A DNA stretch of 64,000 nucleotides from Ruegeria denitrificans (GCF_001458295.1 NZ_CYUD01000014.1:62001-126000), one strand, 5' to 3'. Positions 45,985 through 56,248 are shown, counted from the stretch's first letter. Notes: generated by a model from the letters alone, not told the origin. Program-made: numbers and translations.

Positions 45985-46554
45985 ATGAAACGGCTGTTCC
46001 CATCTTTCTCGAAGGACGCAACGCTTGGGAGCGTCTTTAGTTCGTTTCCAGAAAAGCTCGGTCCATGGTGTGAATATGAAAGCCTCGTCATGCGGGGTGA
46101 AAGTGACCTTTCTTTCTCTGAGCGAGAACTGATCGCAGCCTACGTTTCAGGGCTGAATGCCTGTTCCTACTGCCACGGTGCTCACACATTGTTTGCCCAC
46201 GCCTATGGCATCGACACGAATTTGATCGAGGCACTATTGGAAGACCCCGATTCAGCGCCGGTCAATCAACTTTTCAAGCCCATTCTCGCATATGTCGCGA
46301 AACTTACACTTTCCCCTTCACGAATGACAGAAGAGGACGCGAAAGCCGTTTATGACGCAGGTTGGTCCGAGAACGCACTCTTCGATGCGATACAGGTTTG
46401 TGGAGTTTTCAGTTTGGTTAATCGGCTGGTCGAAGGAACGGGGATCAGCAGAGTGAACAGTGATCCCAACGAGGTCGATGAACAAACGCTCAAGAAGTTA
46501 CGAAGCAAAACTTTTTATTCGGATTTCGGTCGCGCAAACGGCCTAGATGTCTAA
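45985..46554 (+). CDS. AhpD-like peroxidase-related protein (CMD family)
   Basis: A 189-residue protein of the carboxymuconolactone-decarboxylase/AhpD superfamily. The redox motif is Cys60-Ser-Tyr-Cys63 with His67 (CSYCHGAH), and Glu48 lies twelve residues before Cys60, the spacing of the AhpD proton relay. It probably reduces peroxides or acts as a thiol oxidoreductase. The start at 45985 has GACGAGGTG ahead of it; upstream ATGs would add a weak extension. It is the only plus-strand gene inside the rpmD|rplO insertion. Confidence 0.85.
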   Translation: MKRLFPSFSKDATLGSVFSSFPEKLGPWCEYESLVMRGESDLSFSERELIAAYVSGLNACSYCHGAHTLFAHAYGIDTNLIEALLEDPDSAPVNQLFKPILAYVAKLTLSPSRMTEEDAKAVYDAGWSENALFDAIQVCGVFSLVNRLVEGTGISRVNSDPNEVDEQTLKKLRSKTFYSDFGRANGLDV

Positions 46555-46607
46555 GATTCTAGACGCACTTTGGCGATAAAGCCAACAACGAGGCATCACA
46601 AACAACA

Positions 46608-46636
46608 AAACGCCCCCGACCAAGTCGGAGGCGTTT
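46608..46636 (-). terminator. intrinsic terminator after rpmD (also usable on the plus strand)
   Basis: AAACGCC-C-CCGAC and GTCGG-A-GGCGTTT pair across CAA with one mismatch. The minus strand ends in TTTTGTTGTTT. It is 20 bp after the rpmD stop and 54 bp after the plus-strand AhpD-like stop, so it can separate both. Confidence 0.85.
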
Positions 46637-46656
46637 CTAAGTCTTCAAAGGGGCGC

Positions 46657-46845
46657 TTAGCCGCGCTCTTCGACGATCTCTACCAGATGCGGGATCTTGT
46701 TGATCATGCCGCGAACCGAAGGAGTGTCTTCCAGCTCACGGGTTTTGTGCATCTTGTTCAGGCCCAGACCGATCAGGGTCGCGCGCTGTTCGGCGGGGCG
46801 GCGGATCGGGGAACCGACCTGCTTGACGACGATGGTTTTTGCCAT
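46657..46845 (-). CDS. rpmD: 50S ribosomal protein L30
   Basis: Sixty-two residues, [20 protein letters not shown] with the family GLGLNK core. Last gene of the rpmC-to-rpmD block. In most bacteria it is directly followed by rplO; here a terminator and 2.4 kb of cargo intervene. Confidence 0.97.
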   Translation of the reverse strand: MAKTIVVKQVGSPIRRPAEQRATLIGLGLNKMHKTRELEDTPSVRGMINKIPHLVEIVEERG

Positions 46846-46857
46846 GGGTCGCTCTCC

Positions 46858-47427
46858 TTATGCTTCTGCTTCAGCAGCGGCCGGTGCTTCGTCCCGCTTG
46901 GGCAGGATGTCAGCAACCTTTTTGCCACGACGCTGTGCAACCGAACGCGGGCTCTGCTCTTTCTGCAGGCCGTTGATGGTGGCGCGGATCATGTTGTACG
47001 GGTTCTGCGAGCCCAGCGACTTGGACACAACGTCCTTGACGCCCAGCATTTCGAACACGGCACGCATCGGACCACCGGCGATGATACCAGTACCTTCAGG
47101 TGCGGTGCGCATAACCACTTTACCGGCGCCGTGACGGCCTTCGATGTCGTGGTGCAGGGTCCGACCTTCGCGCAGTTGCACGCGGATCATCTGACGCTTG
47201 GCTTGCTCGGTCGCCTTACGGATGGCTTCAGGTACTTCTTTCGCTTTACCTTTGCCAAAGCCGACGCGGCCTTTCTGATCGCCGACAACCACCAGAGCGG
47301 CGAAGCCAAAGCGCTTACCACCTTTTACGGTTTTCGACACACGGTTGATCGCAACCAGACGATCTGCGAATTCCGGTGCTTCGTCGCGGTCACGACCACG
47401 GCCCCGGCGGTTTTCACGTTCTGCCAT
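46858..47427 (-). CDS. rpsE: 30S ribosomal protein S5
   Basis: A 189-residue small-subunit protein. [24 protein letters not shown] is a longer charged N-terminus, typical for alphaproteobacteria; the S5 double-stranded RNA-binding part ([17 protein letters not shown]) and the C-terminal part ([13 protein letters not shown]) follow. Start at 47427 is used over a 29-codon extension. Confidence 0.97.
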   Translation of the reverse strand: MAERENRRGRGRDRDEAPEFADRLVAINRVSKTVKGGKRFGFAALVVVGDQKGRVGFGKGKAKEVPEAIRKATEQAKRQMIRVQLREGRTLHHDIEGRHGAGKVVMRTAPEGTGIIAGGPMRAVFEMLGVKDVVSKSLGSQNPYNMIRATINGLQKEQSPRSVAQRRGKKVADILPKRDEAPAAAEAEA

Positions 47428-47543
47428 TTTGGCATCCCTTCTCTTACATGGCGCAATCGGCGCCGTTTGTTCAATCCAAGTGAGCCCCGACTGTTGCCGA
47501 GGCCCCCGGATCATCGGGGCAGCCGCTAAGCTGCCCGCAAGTC

Positions 47544-47903
47544 TTAGATCTTCAGACCGCCTTCACGCGCAGCGTCGGCCAGAGCCTTCACTTTGCCGTG
47601 GAACAGGAAGCCACCACGATCGAAATAGGCCTCTTCGACGCCTGCCTTCTTGGCACGCTCGGCGATGGCCGCGCCCACTTTGGTGGCCGCTTCGACGTTG
47701 TTCTTGCCAACAACACCCAGATCTTTTTCCAGGGTCGAGGCCGAGGCCAGGGTCACGCCACGCACGTCGTCGATCAGCTGAACAGAGATGTTCTTGTTCG
47801 AACGGTGTACGGACAGACGCGGACGACCCGCGTTGACCTTGCGAAGTTTGTTCCGAACGCGCAGGCGGCGCTTCAGAAACAGGGTTCTTTTGCTGTTTGC
47901 CAT
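47544..47903 (-). CDS. rplR: 50S ribosomal protein L18
   Basis: A 119-residue protein contacting 5S r[24 protein letters not shown] is conserved. The gap to rpsE is 116 bp, longer than for its neighbours. Confidence 0.97.
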   Translation of the reverse strand: MANSKRTLFLKRRLRVRNKLRKVNAGRPRLSVHRSNKNISVQLIDDVRGVTLASASTLEKDLGVVGKNNVEAATKVGAAIAERAKKAGVEEAYFDRGGFLFHGKVKALADAAREGGLKI

Positions 47904-47914
47904 GGTTTGCGTCC

Positions 47915-48448
47915 TTACTTCTTCTTGCCTTCTTTGCGGAAGATGAACTCGCCCTTATAGCGGATGCCCTTGCCTTTGTACGGCTCGGGACGGCGCCATT
48001 CGCGGATTTTGGCCGCGACTTCGCCCACCTGCTGCTGGTCGATACCTTCCACAACGATCTCGGTCTGCTTAGGTGCGGTGATGGTGACACCTTCCGGAGC
48101 GGTGAAATCAACGTCGTGGCTGTAGCCGAGGTTCAGTTTCAGGGTGTTGCCCTGCATCTGAGCCCGGTAACCAACACCCTGGATCTCCAGCTCTTTTTTG
48201 AAGCCGTTGGTAACGCCTTCAACCAGATTGGCGACCATAGTGCGGCTCATGCCCCACTGCTGGCGCGCGCGCTTGGACATCCCACGAGGGTTGATCTGCA
48301 CAACGTTGTCTTCGACCGACAGCGTTACGTCATCGGTTGCAGTGAAGCTGCGGGTGCCTTTCGGACCTTTGACTTCGATGGTCTGACCCGACACAGAGGC
48401 GGAAACGCCGCTGGGCAGCTCGACCGGTTTTTTACCAATACGAGACAT
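47915..48448 (-). CDS. rplF: 50S ribosomal protein L6
   Basis: A 177-residue protein with two similar halves; the C-terminal [14 protein letters not shown] motif is intact. Twelve bases separate it from rpsH. Confidence 0.97.
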   Translation of the reverse strand: MSRIGKKPVELPSGVSASVSGQTIEVKGPKGTRSFTATDDVTLSVEDNVVQINPRGMSKRARQQWGMSRTMVANLVEGVTNGFKKELEIQGVGYRAQMQGNTLKLNLGYSHDVDFTAPEGVTITAPKQTEIVVEGIDQQQVGEVAAKIREWRRPEPYKGKGIRYKGEFIFRKEGKKK

Positions 48449-48460
48449 TGACAGACCTCC

Positions 48461-48853
48461 TTAGAAGACGGTGCAGAGCACTTCGCCGCCAACATTGTTG
48501 GAGCGAGCATTCTGGTCCGACATCACACCTTTCGGAGTGCTGACAATCGACACACCCAGACCCTGACGGACCTGCGGGATGTCATTGACGCCCATGTACA
48601 CGCGGCGACCGGGCTTCGAGACCCGCTTCAGTTCGCGAATAACAGGGGTGCCTTCGTAGTATTTCAGGCTGATTTCGATGGCCGGATGACCGTTTTCACC
48701 GGTCGTCGCTTCGTAGCCACGGATGTAACCTTCGTCCGCCAGCACGTCCAGAACCCAACCGCGCAGCTTGGAAGCCGGGGTGGAAACGGTGGACTTGCCA
48801 CGCATTTGTGCGTTGCGGATACGGGTGAGCATATCGCCGATAGGATCGTTCAT
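48461..48853 (-). CDS. rpsH: 30S ribosomal protein S8
   Basis: A 130-residue primary 16S rRNA-binding protein; [16 protein letters not shown] at the start and [14 protein letters not shown] near the end are typical. In conserved order between rpsN and rplF. Confidence 0.98.
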   Translation of the reverse strand: MNDPIGDMLTRIRNAQMRGKSTVSTPASKLRGWVLDVLADEGYIRGYEATTGENGHPAIEISLKYYEGTPVIRELKRVSKPGRRVYMGVNDIPQVRQGLGVSIVSTPKGVMSDQNARSNNVGGEVLCTVF

Positions 48854-48866
48854 ATCATTCTCTCCC

Positions 48867-49172
48867 TTACCAGCTCGATTTCACCATGCCGGGGATCTGA
48901 CCAGCAGAACCCAGCTCGCGCAGCGCGATACGGCTGACCTTCAGCTTACGGTAGTAAGCGTGGGGACGACCGGTCAGCTGACAGCGGTTGTGAAGACGGG
49001 TAGCCGAGCTGTTGCGCGGCAGTTTCGCCAGTTTCAGACGCGCTTTGAAACGCTCTTCCATCGGCTTGCTCTCGTCATTCGCGATTTCTTTCAGCTCGGC
49101 ACGCTTTGCGGCATATTTGGCCACCAGGCGTTCGCGCTTCTTTTCGCGTTCGATCATTGCTTTTTTAGCCAT
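48867..49172 (-). CDS. rpsN: 30S ribosomal protein S14 (zinc-free long form)
   Basis: A 101-residue S14 without the CxxC zinc motif, the usual long form in proteobacteria. [20 protein letters not shown] and the final PGMVKSSW are conserved. Confidence 0.97.
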   Translation of the reverse strand: MAKKAMIEREKKRERLVAKYAAKRAELKEIANDESKPMEERFKARLKLAKLPRNSSATRLHNRCQLTGRPHAYYRKLKVSRIALRELGSAGQIPGMVKSSW

Positions 49173-49191
49173 GTCTCTATCCTTACGGCGC

Positions 49192-49752
49192 TTATGCGTT
49201 GAAGGGCATGTTGAATGCTTTCAACAGTGCCTTTGCTTCAGCGTCGGTTTTCGCTGTGGTGGCAATTACGATGTCCATGCCCCAGACTTCGTCGACCTTG
49301 TCGAAATCGATTTCGGGGAACACGATGTGCTCTTTCATGCCCATGGCAAAGTTGCCCTGACCATCGAAAGACGGCTTAACACCGCGGAAGTCACGAACGC
49401 GCGGCATCGCGATGGTGATCAGACGATCCAGGAATTCGTACATCCGGTCACCGCGCAGGGTCACTTTCGCACCCAGCGGCATGTCTTCACGGACGCGGAA
49501 ACCCGCGATCGACTTTTTCGCCTTAGTTGCAACGGCCTGTTGACCGGCAATCGCAGTCAGATCCTCGACGGCCGCCTTGGCTTTCTTGGAATCTTTAACT
49601 GCCTCAGCACCACAGCCGATGTTCAGAACGATTTTTTCCAGCTTGGGCAGCTGCATGTCGTTCTTGTAGCCGAACTCTTCTCTCAGAGCGGCACGGATGG
49701 TTTCAGCGTACTGAGCTTTCAGACGCGGGGTGTAGGTTGCGTTATCAAGCAT
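49192..49752 (-). CDS. rplE: 50S ribosomal protein L5
   Basis: A 186-residue 5S rRNA-binding protein. The ATG at 49752 ([12 protein letters not shown]) is preferred over a TTG one codon earlier. It overlaps the end of rplX by 8 bp. Confidence 0.97.
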   Translation of the reverse strand: MLDNATYTPRLKAQYAETIRAALREEFGYKNDMQLPKLEKIVLNIGCGAEAVKDSKKAKAAVEDLTAIAGQQAVATKAKKSIAGFRVREDMPLGAKVTLRGDRMYEFLDRLITIAMPRVRDFRGVKPSFDGQGNFAMGMKEHIVFPEIDFDKVDEVWGMDIVIATTAKTDAEAKALLKAFNMPFNA

Positions 49753-50056
49753 CAATCACGTCCCCTGTGGTCTTGGCGAAGCGGACCTTCTTGTCACCTT
49801 CCATGCGGAAGCCAACGCGGGTTGCTTTGCCGTTTGCGTCCAGCAGAGCCAGGTTCGACAGCTCGATCGGGTTTGCCTGGGGCAAACGGCCGCCTTGGCT
49901 GTTCTGGGTCTGGCGGGTGTGGCGGATGGCGATGTTGATGCCGTCGACAACAGCTTTACCGGCTTTCGGGTCAACCGAGGTAATCGTTCCCTCTTTGCCC
50001 TTGTCCTTGCCGGCCAGCACGACGACCTTGTCGCCTTTGCGGAGTTTAGCAGCCAT
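49745..50056 (-). CDS. rplX: 50S ribosomal protein L24
   Basis: A 103-residue assembly-initiating protein; the KOW-type stretch [17 protein letters not shown] is present. It begins 2 bp after rplN. Confidence 0.97.
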   Translation of the reverse strand: MAAKLRKGDKVVVLAGKDKGKEGTITSVDPKAGKAVVDGINIAIRHTRQTQNSQGGRLPQANPIELSNLALLDANGKATRVGFRMEGDKKVRFAKTTGDVIDA

Positions 50057-50058
50057 GA

Positions 50059-50427
50059 TTACAGCACCTCCGGAGCGAGCGAGATGATTTTCATGAAGTT
50101 CTTGCCACGCAGTTCACGAACAACCGGGCCAAAGATACGTGTACCTACGGGCTCGTTGTTGTTGTTCAGGATGACGGCGGCGTTGCGATCGAAACGGATC
50201 GCGGTGCCGTCTTCGCGACGGACTTCCTTGGCGGTGCGTACGACGACGGCCTTGCGGACGTCACCTTTCTTTACGCGGCCGCGTGGGATGGCTTCCTTCA
50301 CCGAGACGACAATGATGTCGCCGACGGAGGCGTATTTACGCTTGGAACCACCCAGGACCTTGATGCACTGAACTCGGCGTGCGCCGGAGTTGTCAGCGAC
50401 ATCCAGATTGGTCTGCATCTGGATCAT
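50059..50427 (-). CDS. rplN: 50S ribosomal protein L14
   Basis: A 122-residue protein, [21 protein letters not shown], complete to LAPEVL. Conserved basic core and position between rpsQ and rplX. Confidence 0.98.
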   Translation of the reverse strand: MIQMQTNLDVADNSGARRVQCIKVLGGSKRKYASVGDIIVVSVKEAIPRGRVKKGDVRKAVVVRTAKEVRREDGTAIRFDRNAAVILNNNNEPVGTRIFGPVVRELRGKNFMKIISLAPEVL

Positions 50428-50503
50428 GTGGTTTCTCCCGACCTGTGGGGGCTGGTCTGGTTAGATCCCCCAGGGTTTCGACAAATGGAAAAATCCTGAA
50501 AGT

Positions 50504-50734
50504 TTACGCTTCCAGAACTTCCCAACGTTTCGTCTTCGATTTCGGCGCGCATTCTATGATGCGTACAGAGTCGCCGACCTTGAAGGCGTTCTTTTCATCG
50601 TGAGCCCGGTATTTCTTAGACTTACGGATGGTTTTCTTCAGAACCGGATGCGTAAAGCGACGCTCGACGGAAACGGTTACGGTCTGTGCGTTGGCATCGC
50701 TGGTTACGGTGCCGGACAGGATACGCTTGGGCAT
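50504..50734 (-). CDS. rpsQ: 30S ribosomal protein S17
   Basis: A 76-residue OB-fold protein, [21 protein letters not shown] with [16 protein letters not shown] near the end. It starts 4 bp after rpmC. Confidence 0.97.
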   Translation of the reverse strand: MPKRILSGTVTSDANAQTVTVSVERRFTHPVLKKTIRKSKKYRAHDEKNAFKVGDSVRIIECAPKSKTKRWEVLEA

Positions 50735-50738
50735 AGGA

Positions 50739-50945
50739 TTACTCCTCCGATGCCGCTACAGCGGCCTTTTCGTTCAGAATGGTTTTCACGCGGGCAGCAT
50801 TGCGGCGGGCCGCTTTGATGCCGGCGGTGCTTTCCAGCTGACCGGTTGCCTGTTGAAAGCGCAGGTTAAAGCTTTCTTTCTTCAGGTTGGCCAGTTCCTC
50901 GCGGAGCTGGTCCGGGGTCTTGTCACGCAGTTCTTGGGCGTTCAT
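50739..50945 (-). CDS. rpmC: 50S ribosomal protein L29
   Basis: Sixty-eight residues ([21 protein letters not shown]). It is first in the rpmC-to-rpmD block. In other bacteria rplP lies directly upstream; here rplP is 2.7 kb away with a terminator between, so a separate promoter must lie in 50946-51139. Confidence 0.97.
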   Translation of the reverse strand: MNAQELRDKTPDQLREELANLKKESFNLRFQQATGQLESTAGIKAARRNAARVKTILNEKAAVAASEE

Positions 50946-51028
50946 CGCCTTTTTCCTTTGCTCAAAACACCAGAAGGCCCCGTGTCAGGGTCACCTTTGA
51001 CCTGGTGGATGAATGATAGACATACGAA

Positions 51029-51049
51029 TCCCCCGACTCAGCCGGGGGA
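51029..51049. promoter_or_regulatory. GC-rich hairpin upstream of rpmC
   Basis: TCCCCCG and CGGGGGA form a stem about 85 bp ahead of the rpmC start. No T-run follows, so it is not an intrinsic terminator. It might be part of the 5' leader of the rpmC block. No clear -10/-35 was recognised. Confidence 0.35.
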
Positions 51050-51139
51050 ACGCAAGATGCCGCTCTATAGGGGGTTAGCGGGTAGGTAGCAAGGGAAAGT
51101 TTAGGAATCCTCTGACTACACTAACGGGCTAGTCGCTGC

Positions 51140-51565
51140 TTACTTCACCAAGCCTAGATGTCGTACGATAGTGGCGCTGTCATAATAGTCTCGTCCTTCA
51201 ACAACCATGCCACCTATTACCCGCATTACTGAGCAATAGCGCACTTCGTATCGCTTTCCGGTTGGTTCGAAATCACCGAGGCTTGAATGCAGAACACCAG
51301 TGTGGGTTCCAGTATTGTGGAACTCTACGATCGCCCATTCACCGCACTCGCTGACGATCACATTATCCACGATGCATTCTCCATCCGGGAATGCCTTTCG
51401 CCAACGCTCGTAATCCTCTTTATAGGCCAGCTTGCCAAGTTGCTTTTCCTCACGAGCAACATCTTCGAACTGACAATCTTCGGCAATCACCTCGGCCCCG
51501 CGATCAGGATCCCGCATCCCCCAACTTTCATGGAATTGGCGAACCACCCGTTCAGTTTCTTTCAT
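51140..51565 (-). CDS. SnoaL-like / ester cyclase family protein
   Basis: A 141-residue protein of the NTF2-like fold, closest in feel to SnoaL/ester-cyclase proteins (RQFHESWGMRDPDRGAEVIAEDCQFEDVA and the later GTHTGVLHS, V.GRDYYDSATI). The cavity type binds small ligands; many relatives have no known substrate. AGAGGTATCC precedes the ATG at 51565; the 59-codon upstream extension crosses other signals and is rejected. It lies between the cspA terminator and rpmC. Confidence 0.75.
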   Translation of the reverse strand: MKETERVVRQFHESWGMRDPDRGAEVIAEDCQFEDVAREEKQLGKLAYKEDYERWRKAFPDGECIVDNVIVSECGEWAIVEFHNTGTHTGVLHSSLGDFEPTGKRYEVRYCSVMRVIGGMVVEGRDYYDSATIVRHLGLVK

Positions 51566-51705
51566 ACTGGATACCTCTGTGATCCATGGAACATACAGGA
51601 TTGTATATGAGTTGGCTTCAGGTTTTCTCACATTGAGTTTGACGAATTCATCCGGAGAAGTTTCGTAACACTTTCCAGAATTTTTTGTATTTTGGTTGGA
51701 AACGC

Positions 51706-51735
51706 AAAACGCGGCCTCGTTTGCACGAGACCGCG
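51706..51735 (-). terminator. intrinsic terminator after cspA
   Basis: CGCGG-C-CTCGT pairs with ACGAG-A-CCGCG (one mismatch) and the minus strand ends in TTTT. It is 27 bp beyond the cold-shock gene stop. Confidence 0.85.
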
Positions 51736-51761
51736 TCTTCAACTGTCTAAGTCTGAGTGAC

Positions 51762-51968
51762 TTACGCCAGAGCGATGTTCACAGCCGACTCGCGACCGTC
51801 ACGGCCGGGCTCGATGTCGAATGTTACTTTCTGGTCGTCGGCCAGGCCGGTCAGACCCGAGCGCTCGACAGCAGAGATGTGTACAAACACGTCTTTGCCA
51901 CCGGTCTCCGGTGCGATGAAGCCAAAACCTTTAGTTGCGTTGAACCATTTTACGGTGCCATTGGCCAT
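51762..51968 (-). CDS. cold-shock protein, CspA family
   Basis: Sixty-eight residues, [18 protein letters not shown] with RNP1-like KGFGFI and RNP2-like DVFVHIS, a single-stranded nucleic-acid-binding RNA chaperone. AAGGAGACTACGG precedes the start. The 257-bp region upstream (51969-52225) has no gene and probably contains its promoter and a long leader, as is usual for cold-shock genes; I found no convincing consensus. Confidence 0.95.
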   Translation of the reverse strand: MANGTVKWFNATKGFGFIAPETGGKDVFVHISAVERSGLTGLADDQKVTFDIEPGRDGRESAVNIALA

Positions 51969-52225
51969 ATCCGTAGTCTCCTTAAAAATTGCTGTCCGCG
52001 GAATTGCGACAGCGCGGCGATGTCGGTCTGGATCGAGAGACTGAACGCCGAAGATTCGGGAGACAGTGGTCGAAAAAGAAAACCGTAAGCGTGCTTCACA
52101 TGGTTCATGACGGCACAAATTGCAAGGCTTTTCGACAACTCGAGTTGAATCGTGATTTATTGGGGCACCGCCCTTTCGCCCCTCAATAGCTCCGCCGGAG
52201 CGATTGCCGCTGCGCGGACCGGGGC

Positions 52226-52846
52226 TCACTCCCACTTATAGTTAAAGCTGATACCGATCCGTTCGTCCTCGGCCATGTTCATCGTCACCTCGTGGCGCAG
52301 CCAGCTTTCCCACAGCAGGACCTCTCCGACTTTGGGGTCGGTGTAGATGAAGCTTTGCAATTCACGGCGGGCATCTTTGCGCCGTGCGGGGGCGGCCATC
52401 ATCAGGCCAAGACGCGGGTCCTCCAGTTTCAGCGAACTGGCACCATCCGGCATCGCCACATAGGTAGTGCCGCTGATAACGGAATGCGGGTGAATGTGGC
52501 CGCTGTGGGTGCCACCTTCGGGCAGAACGTTGATCCAGATATCTTCAAGTACGAGATCGCGCTCACCAAGGTCGAACTCCAGATCACTGGCAAAGGCCTG
52601 GACATGGGCATCCAGCGCTTTGACCAGATCAGCGAAGATTGGAAAGCGCCAGGGCAGATCGGTCAGCGACGCATAGCTGGTGTATCCAGGATAGCCGTTT
52701 TCTTCACACCAACCCTGCCCGGCCTCATCATCATCGGCGATGACCAAGCAGGAGTTTTCCAGCTCTTCCGTGTCGATCTTGGGATCAAACTCAGACAAAG
52801 CTGCGCGATAAAGACGGGTAACGAAGAGTGAATCAATCTGTGCCAT
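52226..52846 (-). CDS. TIGR02466-like putative 2OG-Fe(II) oxygenase
   Basis: A 206-residue protein resembling the TIGR02466 family of putative 2-oxoglutarate/Fe(II) oxygenases. The region [18 protein letters not shown] (about 113-130), a later His in [10 protein letters not shown] and Arg in [12 protein letters not shown] could supply the metal and cosubstrate ligands. Start at 52846 ([10 protein letters not shown]). The neighbours are unrelated, so the substrate is unknown. Confidence 0.75.
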   Translation of the reverse strand: MAQIDSLFVTRLYRAALSEFDPKIDTEELENSCLVIADDDEAGQGWCEENGYPGYTSYASLTDLPWRFPIFADLVKALDAHVQAFASDLEFDLGERDLVLEDIWINVLPEGGTHSGHIHPHSVISGTTYVAMPDGASSLKLEDPRLGLMMAAPARRKDARRELQSFIYTDPKVGEVLLWESWLRHEVTMNMAEDERIGISFNYKWE

Positions 52847-52894
52847 AGGCCGGGCATAGCTCAAGCTCAGACCCTATGCCAGCCCTTGATGGAC

Positions 52895-53443
52895 TCAGGT
52901 TTTGACAGGTCCCTTTCCACAACGCGGGATCGGCCGGCCTCCATCGGCATAGGCAAGGCACAGAACGATCTCATCCGGTTTCGGAGCATCGGCAACACTC
53001 AGTGTCATGGTGTCAAAGTGGTCGAAGGACCATGGGTTGTCCTTGTGCCCCAGCGGCAGGTCGATTGTGCAACCGGGCGCTCCGAGTTTCGCGTTTGAAG
53101 GGATTACAGCCTCTCCTCCGTCCGCAGCAGCCCGCATCGGAGCACCAAGTTTCGGGTGAATGACTGCCCCGCCCTGCTCAAGATCGCCATTCATACCCAC
53201 AATCGCCGCCTTACCGTATGAAATCGGCGCACCGTCCAAATGAGAAATCGCCTCCGTTGCGAGATTGGGACCTAACTCGCCTCCTATTTCAAACAGTTCT
53301 GACAAGTCCTCTGAAAATTTTCCGGCCAAAGGGTTCCGTATTACCGCCAAGGCCGCAACACGGCTGACCGGATCACATGGCTGGCCCAATTGGTCCGTAG
53401 TTATGACTTCCTTGATGAACATCTTTTTGCGCGGTTGTAGCAT
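52895..53443 (-). CDS. PF06684-like 'amino acid synthesis' family protein
   Basis: A 182-residue protein with the layout of the PF06684 amino-acid-synthesis family (VAALAVIRNPLAGKFSEDLSELF, ISYGKAAIVGMNGDLEQGGA, DNPWSFDHFDTMTL). The name reflects old annotation; the reaction is not established. I prefer the ATG at 53443; the alternative at 53422 has no ribosome-binding site. It lies directly downstream of the rplP terminator. Confidence 0.75.
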   Translation of the reverse strand: MLQPRKKMFIKEVITTDQLGQPCDPVSRVAALAVIRNPLAGKFSEDLSELFEIGGELGPNLATEAISHLDGAPISYGKAAIVGMNGDLEQGGAVIHPKLGAPMRAAADGGEAVIPSNAKLGAPGCTIDLPLGHKDNPWSFDHFDTMTLSVADAPKPDEIVLCLAYADGGRPIPRCGKGPVKT

Positions 53444-53540
53444 AGAACACCCCCAATTCCTCAGGAGTAGCCTATGAGCCCTTCGGTTAGACGTCGACTT
53501 TTTTCGCGACGGGCAGGATCCCAAGAATCAGAGCCAAAGA

Positions 53541-53570
53541 AAAACCCCCGCCGGTTTCCCGACGGGGGTT
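53541..53570 (-). terminator. intrinsic terminator after rplP
   Basis: AACCCCCG and CGGGGGTT pair across a 12-nt loop; the minus strand ends in TTTTTCTTT. It lies 34 bp after the rplP stop, so transcription of the rplB-rplP block should end here rather than continue to rpmC. Confidence 0.9.
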
Positions 53571-53603
53571 AATCTTGTCACGAGCGGGGTCACCCCCAAT
53601 CGC

Positions 53604-54017
53604 TTACCAGTCTTCGCGAACCACGACGCGGGTCTTGATCGGCAGCTTCATCGCGGCCAGGCGCAGGGCCTCGCGGGCGATGTCATCATTGACGCCGTCG
53701 ATCTCGAACATCACGCGGCCAGGCTTGACTTTGCATGCCCAGCGGTCGACCGATCCTTTACCTTTACCCATACGAACTTCGATCGGCTTAGCCGTGACCG
53801 GAGTGTCGGGGAAGATGCGGATCCAGACACGACCCTGACGCTTCATGTGACGCGTCATGGCACGACGTGCAGCTTCGATCTGGCGTGCGGTTACACGCTC
53901 AGGCTCAAGAGCTTTCAGGCCGTAGGTGCCAAAGTTCAGATCAGAGCCGCCTTTGGCGAGGCCCTTGATCCGGCCTTTGTGCATCTTGCGGAATTTAGTA
54001 CGCTTTGGTTGAAGCAT
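53604..54017 (-). CDS. rplP: 50S ribosomal protein L16
   Basis: A 137-residue protein near the peptidyl-transferase region ([19 protein letters not shown] and [16 protein letters not shown]). Normal order after rpsC, but rpmC does not follow. Confidence 0.98.
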   Translation of the reverse strand: MLQPKRTKFRKMHKGRIKGLAKGGSDLNFGTYGLKALEPERVTARQIEAARRAMTRHMKRQGRVWIRIFPDTPVTAKPIEVRMGKGKGSVDRWACKVKPGRVMFEIDGVNDDIAREALRLAAMKLPIKTRVVVREDW

Positions 54018-54029
54018 ATCTTTCCCTCC

Positions 54030-54740
54030 TTAGCGACGACCGCCACCAGCACCACGAGGTGCAGGGCCGTCCTGGAGTTCCTGTGCTTTACGGTCACGTG
54101 CCTGCGGATCGTGCTCCATGATCTCACCTTTGAAGATCCAGACCTTGATCCCGATGATCCCGTAAGGAGTCATCGCTTCGGCATGTGCGTAATCGATGTC
54201 GGCACGCAGGGTGTGCAGAGGCACGCGGCCTTCGCGGTACCACTCGGTCCGTGCGATTTCGGCGCCGCCCAGACGACCAGCGACGTTCACCCGGATACCC
54301 AGGGCGCCCATACGCATGGCATTCTGAACCGAGCGCTTCATCGCGCGGCGGAACGAGACGCGGCGCTCCAGCTGCTGAGCGATGGACTCGGCAACCAGCT
54401 GCGCGTCAAGCTCGGGCTTGCGCACTTCGACGATGTTCAGGTGCAGTTCGCTGTCGGTCATACGAGCAAGCTTTTTGCGCAGAACTTCGATGTCTGCACC
54501 TTTCTTGCCGATGATGACACCGGGACGTGCTGTGTGGATCGTAACGCGGCACTTCTTGTGCGGACGTTCGATGATCACACGGGCAACACCGGCCTGCTTG
54601 CACTCTTTGTTGATGAACTCACGGATCTTGAGGTCTTCCAACAGAAGATCACCGTAGTCCTTGGTGTCGGCGTACCAGCGGCTGTCCCAGGTGCGGTTGA
54701 CCTGCAGGCGCATGCCGATCGGATTTACTTTATGACCCAT
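54030..54740 (-). CDS. rpsC: 30S ribosomal protein S3
   Basis: A 236-residue protein with the KH RNA-binding motif [13 protein letters not shown] (about 75-87) and the C-terminal region [11 protein letters not shown]-like stretch. It overlaps rplV by one base (stop-start TAATG). Confidence 0.98.
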   Translation of the reverse strand: MGHKVNPIGMRLQVNRTWDSRWYADTKDYGDLLLEDLKIREFINKECKQAGVARVIIERPHKKCRVTIHTARPGVIIGKKGADIEVLRKKLARMTDSELHLNIVEVRKPELDAQLVAESIAQQLERRVSFRRAMKRSVQNAMRMGALGIRVNVAGRLGGAEIARTEWYREGRVPLHTLRADIDYAHAEAMTPYGIIGIKVWIFKGEIMEHDPQARDRKAQELQDGPAPRGAGGGRR

Positions 54741-55120
54741 TAGGCTTGCTCCTCAACTTGACGCACCTTGATGGTGATCTCCGAGAACGGCTTCATGATC
54801 TTGCCGAAACGGCCACGGGCACGCGGACGACCGCGCTTCATGACCAGATTCTTGCCAACCCAAGCTTCGGCGACGATCAGTTCGTCAACGTCCAGATTGT
54901 GGTTGTTTTCGGCATTCGCAATTGCGGACTGCAGGCACTTCTTAACGTCCTGCGCGACACGCTTGTTCGAGAAAGTCAGGTCGGTCAGAGCCTTCTCAAC
55001 TTTCTTGCCGCGGATCATTTGCGCAACCAGGTTCAGTTTCTGCGGGCTTGTGCGAAGCATGCGCGTTTTCGCCATTGCTTCGTTTTCAGCCACGCGGCGG
55101 GGGTTCTTTTCCTTGCCCAT
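54740..55120 (-). CDS. rplV: 50S ribosomal protein L22
   Basis: A 126-residue tunnel protein; [20 protein letters not shown] and [19 protein letters not shown] (beta-hairpin loop) are conserved. The first 15 residues ([15 protein letters not shown]) are an extension also seen in related alphaproteobacteria. Confidence 0.97.
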   Translation of the reverse strand: MGKEKNPRRVAENEAMAKTRMLRTSPQKLNLVAQMIRGKKVEKALTDLTFSNKRVAQDVKKCLQSAIANAENNHNLDVDELIVAEAWVGKNLVMKRGRPRARGRFGKIMKPFSEITIKVRQVEEQA

Positions 55121-55123
55121 GAC

Positions 55124-55402
55124 TTACTTCCGCTTCGCTTTTTTGTCAGCGGCGTGACCGTAATAGGTACGAGTTGGCGAGTATTCACCGAACTTCTGAC
55201 CGATCATGTCTTCCGAGACGTTTACGGGGATATGCTTCTGGCCGTTGTACACACCAAAGGTCAGACCCACGAACTGGGGCAGAATGGTGGAACGACGCGA
55301 CCAGATTTTGATGACTTCGTTGCGGCCCGACTCGCGCGCTGCTTCGGCTTTTTTCAGCACGTAAGCATCGACGAAAGGACCCTTCCAAACAGAGCGAGAC
55401 AT
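55124..55402 (-). CDS. rpsS: 30S ribosomal protein S19
   Basis: A 92-residue protein, [18 protein letters not shown] with [20 protein letters not shown]. Four bases precede rplV. Confidence 0.98.
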   Translation of the reverse strand: MSRSVWKGPFVDAYVLKKAEAARESGRNEVIKIWSRRSTILPQFVGLTFGVYNGQKHIPVNVSEDMIGQKFGEYSPTRTYYGHAADKKAKRK

Positions 55403-55405
55403 AGA

Positions 55406-56248
55406 TTAACGTCCCTTCTTCTTGGCGTGCCGCGAGCGGATGATCAGCTTCTGGGACGCTTTGTTCTTGTTGCGGGTACGCTTACCCTTGGTGTCCTTAC
55501 CCCACGGCGTAACCGGTGTACGGCCACCCGAGGTACGACCTTCACCACCACCGTGCGGGTGATCGATCGGGTTCATTGCAACACCACGAACCGACGGACG
55601 AACGCCCTTGTGGCGCATACGACCGGCTTTACCGAGGTTCTGGTTCGAGTTGTCGGGGTTGGACACGGCACCGACGGTGGCCATGCATTCCTGACGGACC
55701 ATGCGAAGCTCACCCGAGCTCAGACGGATCTGAGCGTAGCCGCCATCGCGACCAACGAACTGAGCATAAGTACCGGCCGCACGTGCGATCTGACCGCCTT
55801 TGCCAGGCTTCATCTCGATGTTGTGGACGATGGTACCGATGGGCATGCCCGAGAACGGCATTGCATTGCCCGGCTTGATGTCGGCCTTGGCGGATGCCAC
55901 GACTTTGTCACCAACAGCCAGACGCTGCGGAGCCAGGATATATGCCTGCTCACCGTCTTCGTATTTTACCAGTGCGATGAATGCGGTCCGGTTCGGGTCA
56001 TATTCGATCCGTTCGACGGTTGCCGCGACATCAAATTTATTCCGTTTGAAGTCAACGATCCGGTAGAGACGCTTTGCGCCACCGCCGCGGCGGCGTGAAG
56101 TGATCCGTCCGGTGTTGTTCCGGCCGCCCGATTTGGTCAAACCCTCAGTGAGAGACTTGACCGGACGTCCTTTCCAAAGCTCCGAACGGTCGATCAGCAC
56201 CAGCCCGCGCTGGCCCGGCGTCGTCGGCTTGTACGACTTGAGTGCCAT
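55406..56248 (-). CDS. rplB: 50S ribosomal protein L2
   Basis: A 280-residue core protein required for subunit joining and peptidyl transfer. The signature [12 protein letters not shown] is present. The start at 56248 ([15 protein letters not shown]) is preferred over a 23-codon extension. It is the first gene of the rplB-rpsS-rplV-rpsC-rplP block, separated from rplW by 4.2 kb of cargo, so its promoter lies in the 340-bp gap upstream. Confidence 0.98.
   Translation of the reverse strand: MALKSYKPTTPGQRGLVLIDRSELWKGRPVKSLTEGLTKSGGRNNTGRITSRRRGGGAKRLYRIVDFKRNKFDVAATVERIEYDPNRTAFIALVKYEDGEQAYILAPQRLAVGDKVVASAKADIKPGNAMPFSGMPIGTIVHNIEMKPGKGGQIARAAGTYAQFVGRDGGYAQIRLSSGELRMVRQECMATVGAVSNPDNSNQNLGKAGRMRHKGVRPSVRGVAMNPIDHPHGGGEGRTSGGRTPVTPWGKDTKGKRTRNKNKASQKLIIRSRHAKKKGR

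Noticed and set aside
51566-51742. 59-codon extension of the SnoaL-like gene
   Set aside because: It overlaps the cspA terminator and is not protein-like; the ATG at 51565 has its own ribosome-binding site.
54746-56098. 450-codon plus-strand open frame
   Set aside because: Antisense of rplV, rpsS and rplB, which are certain genes.
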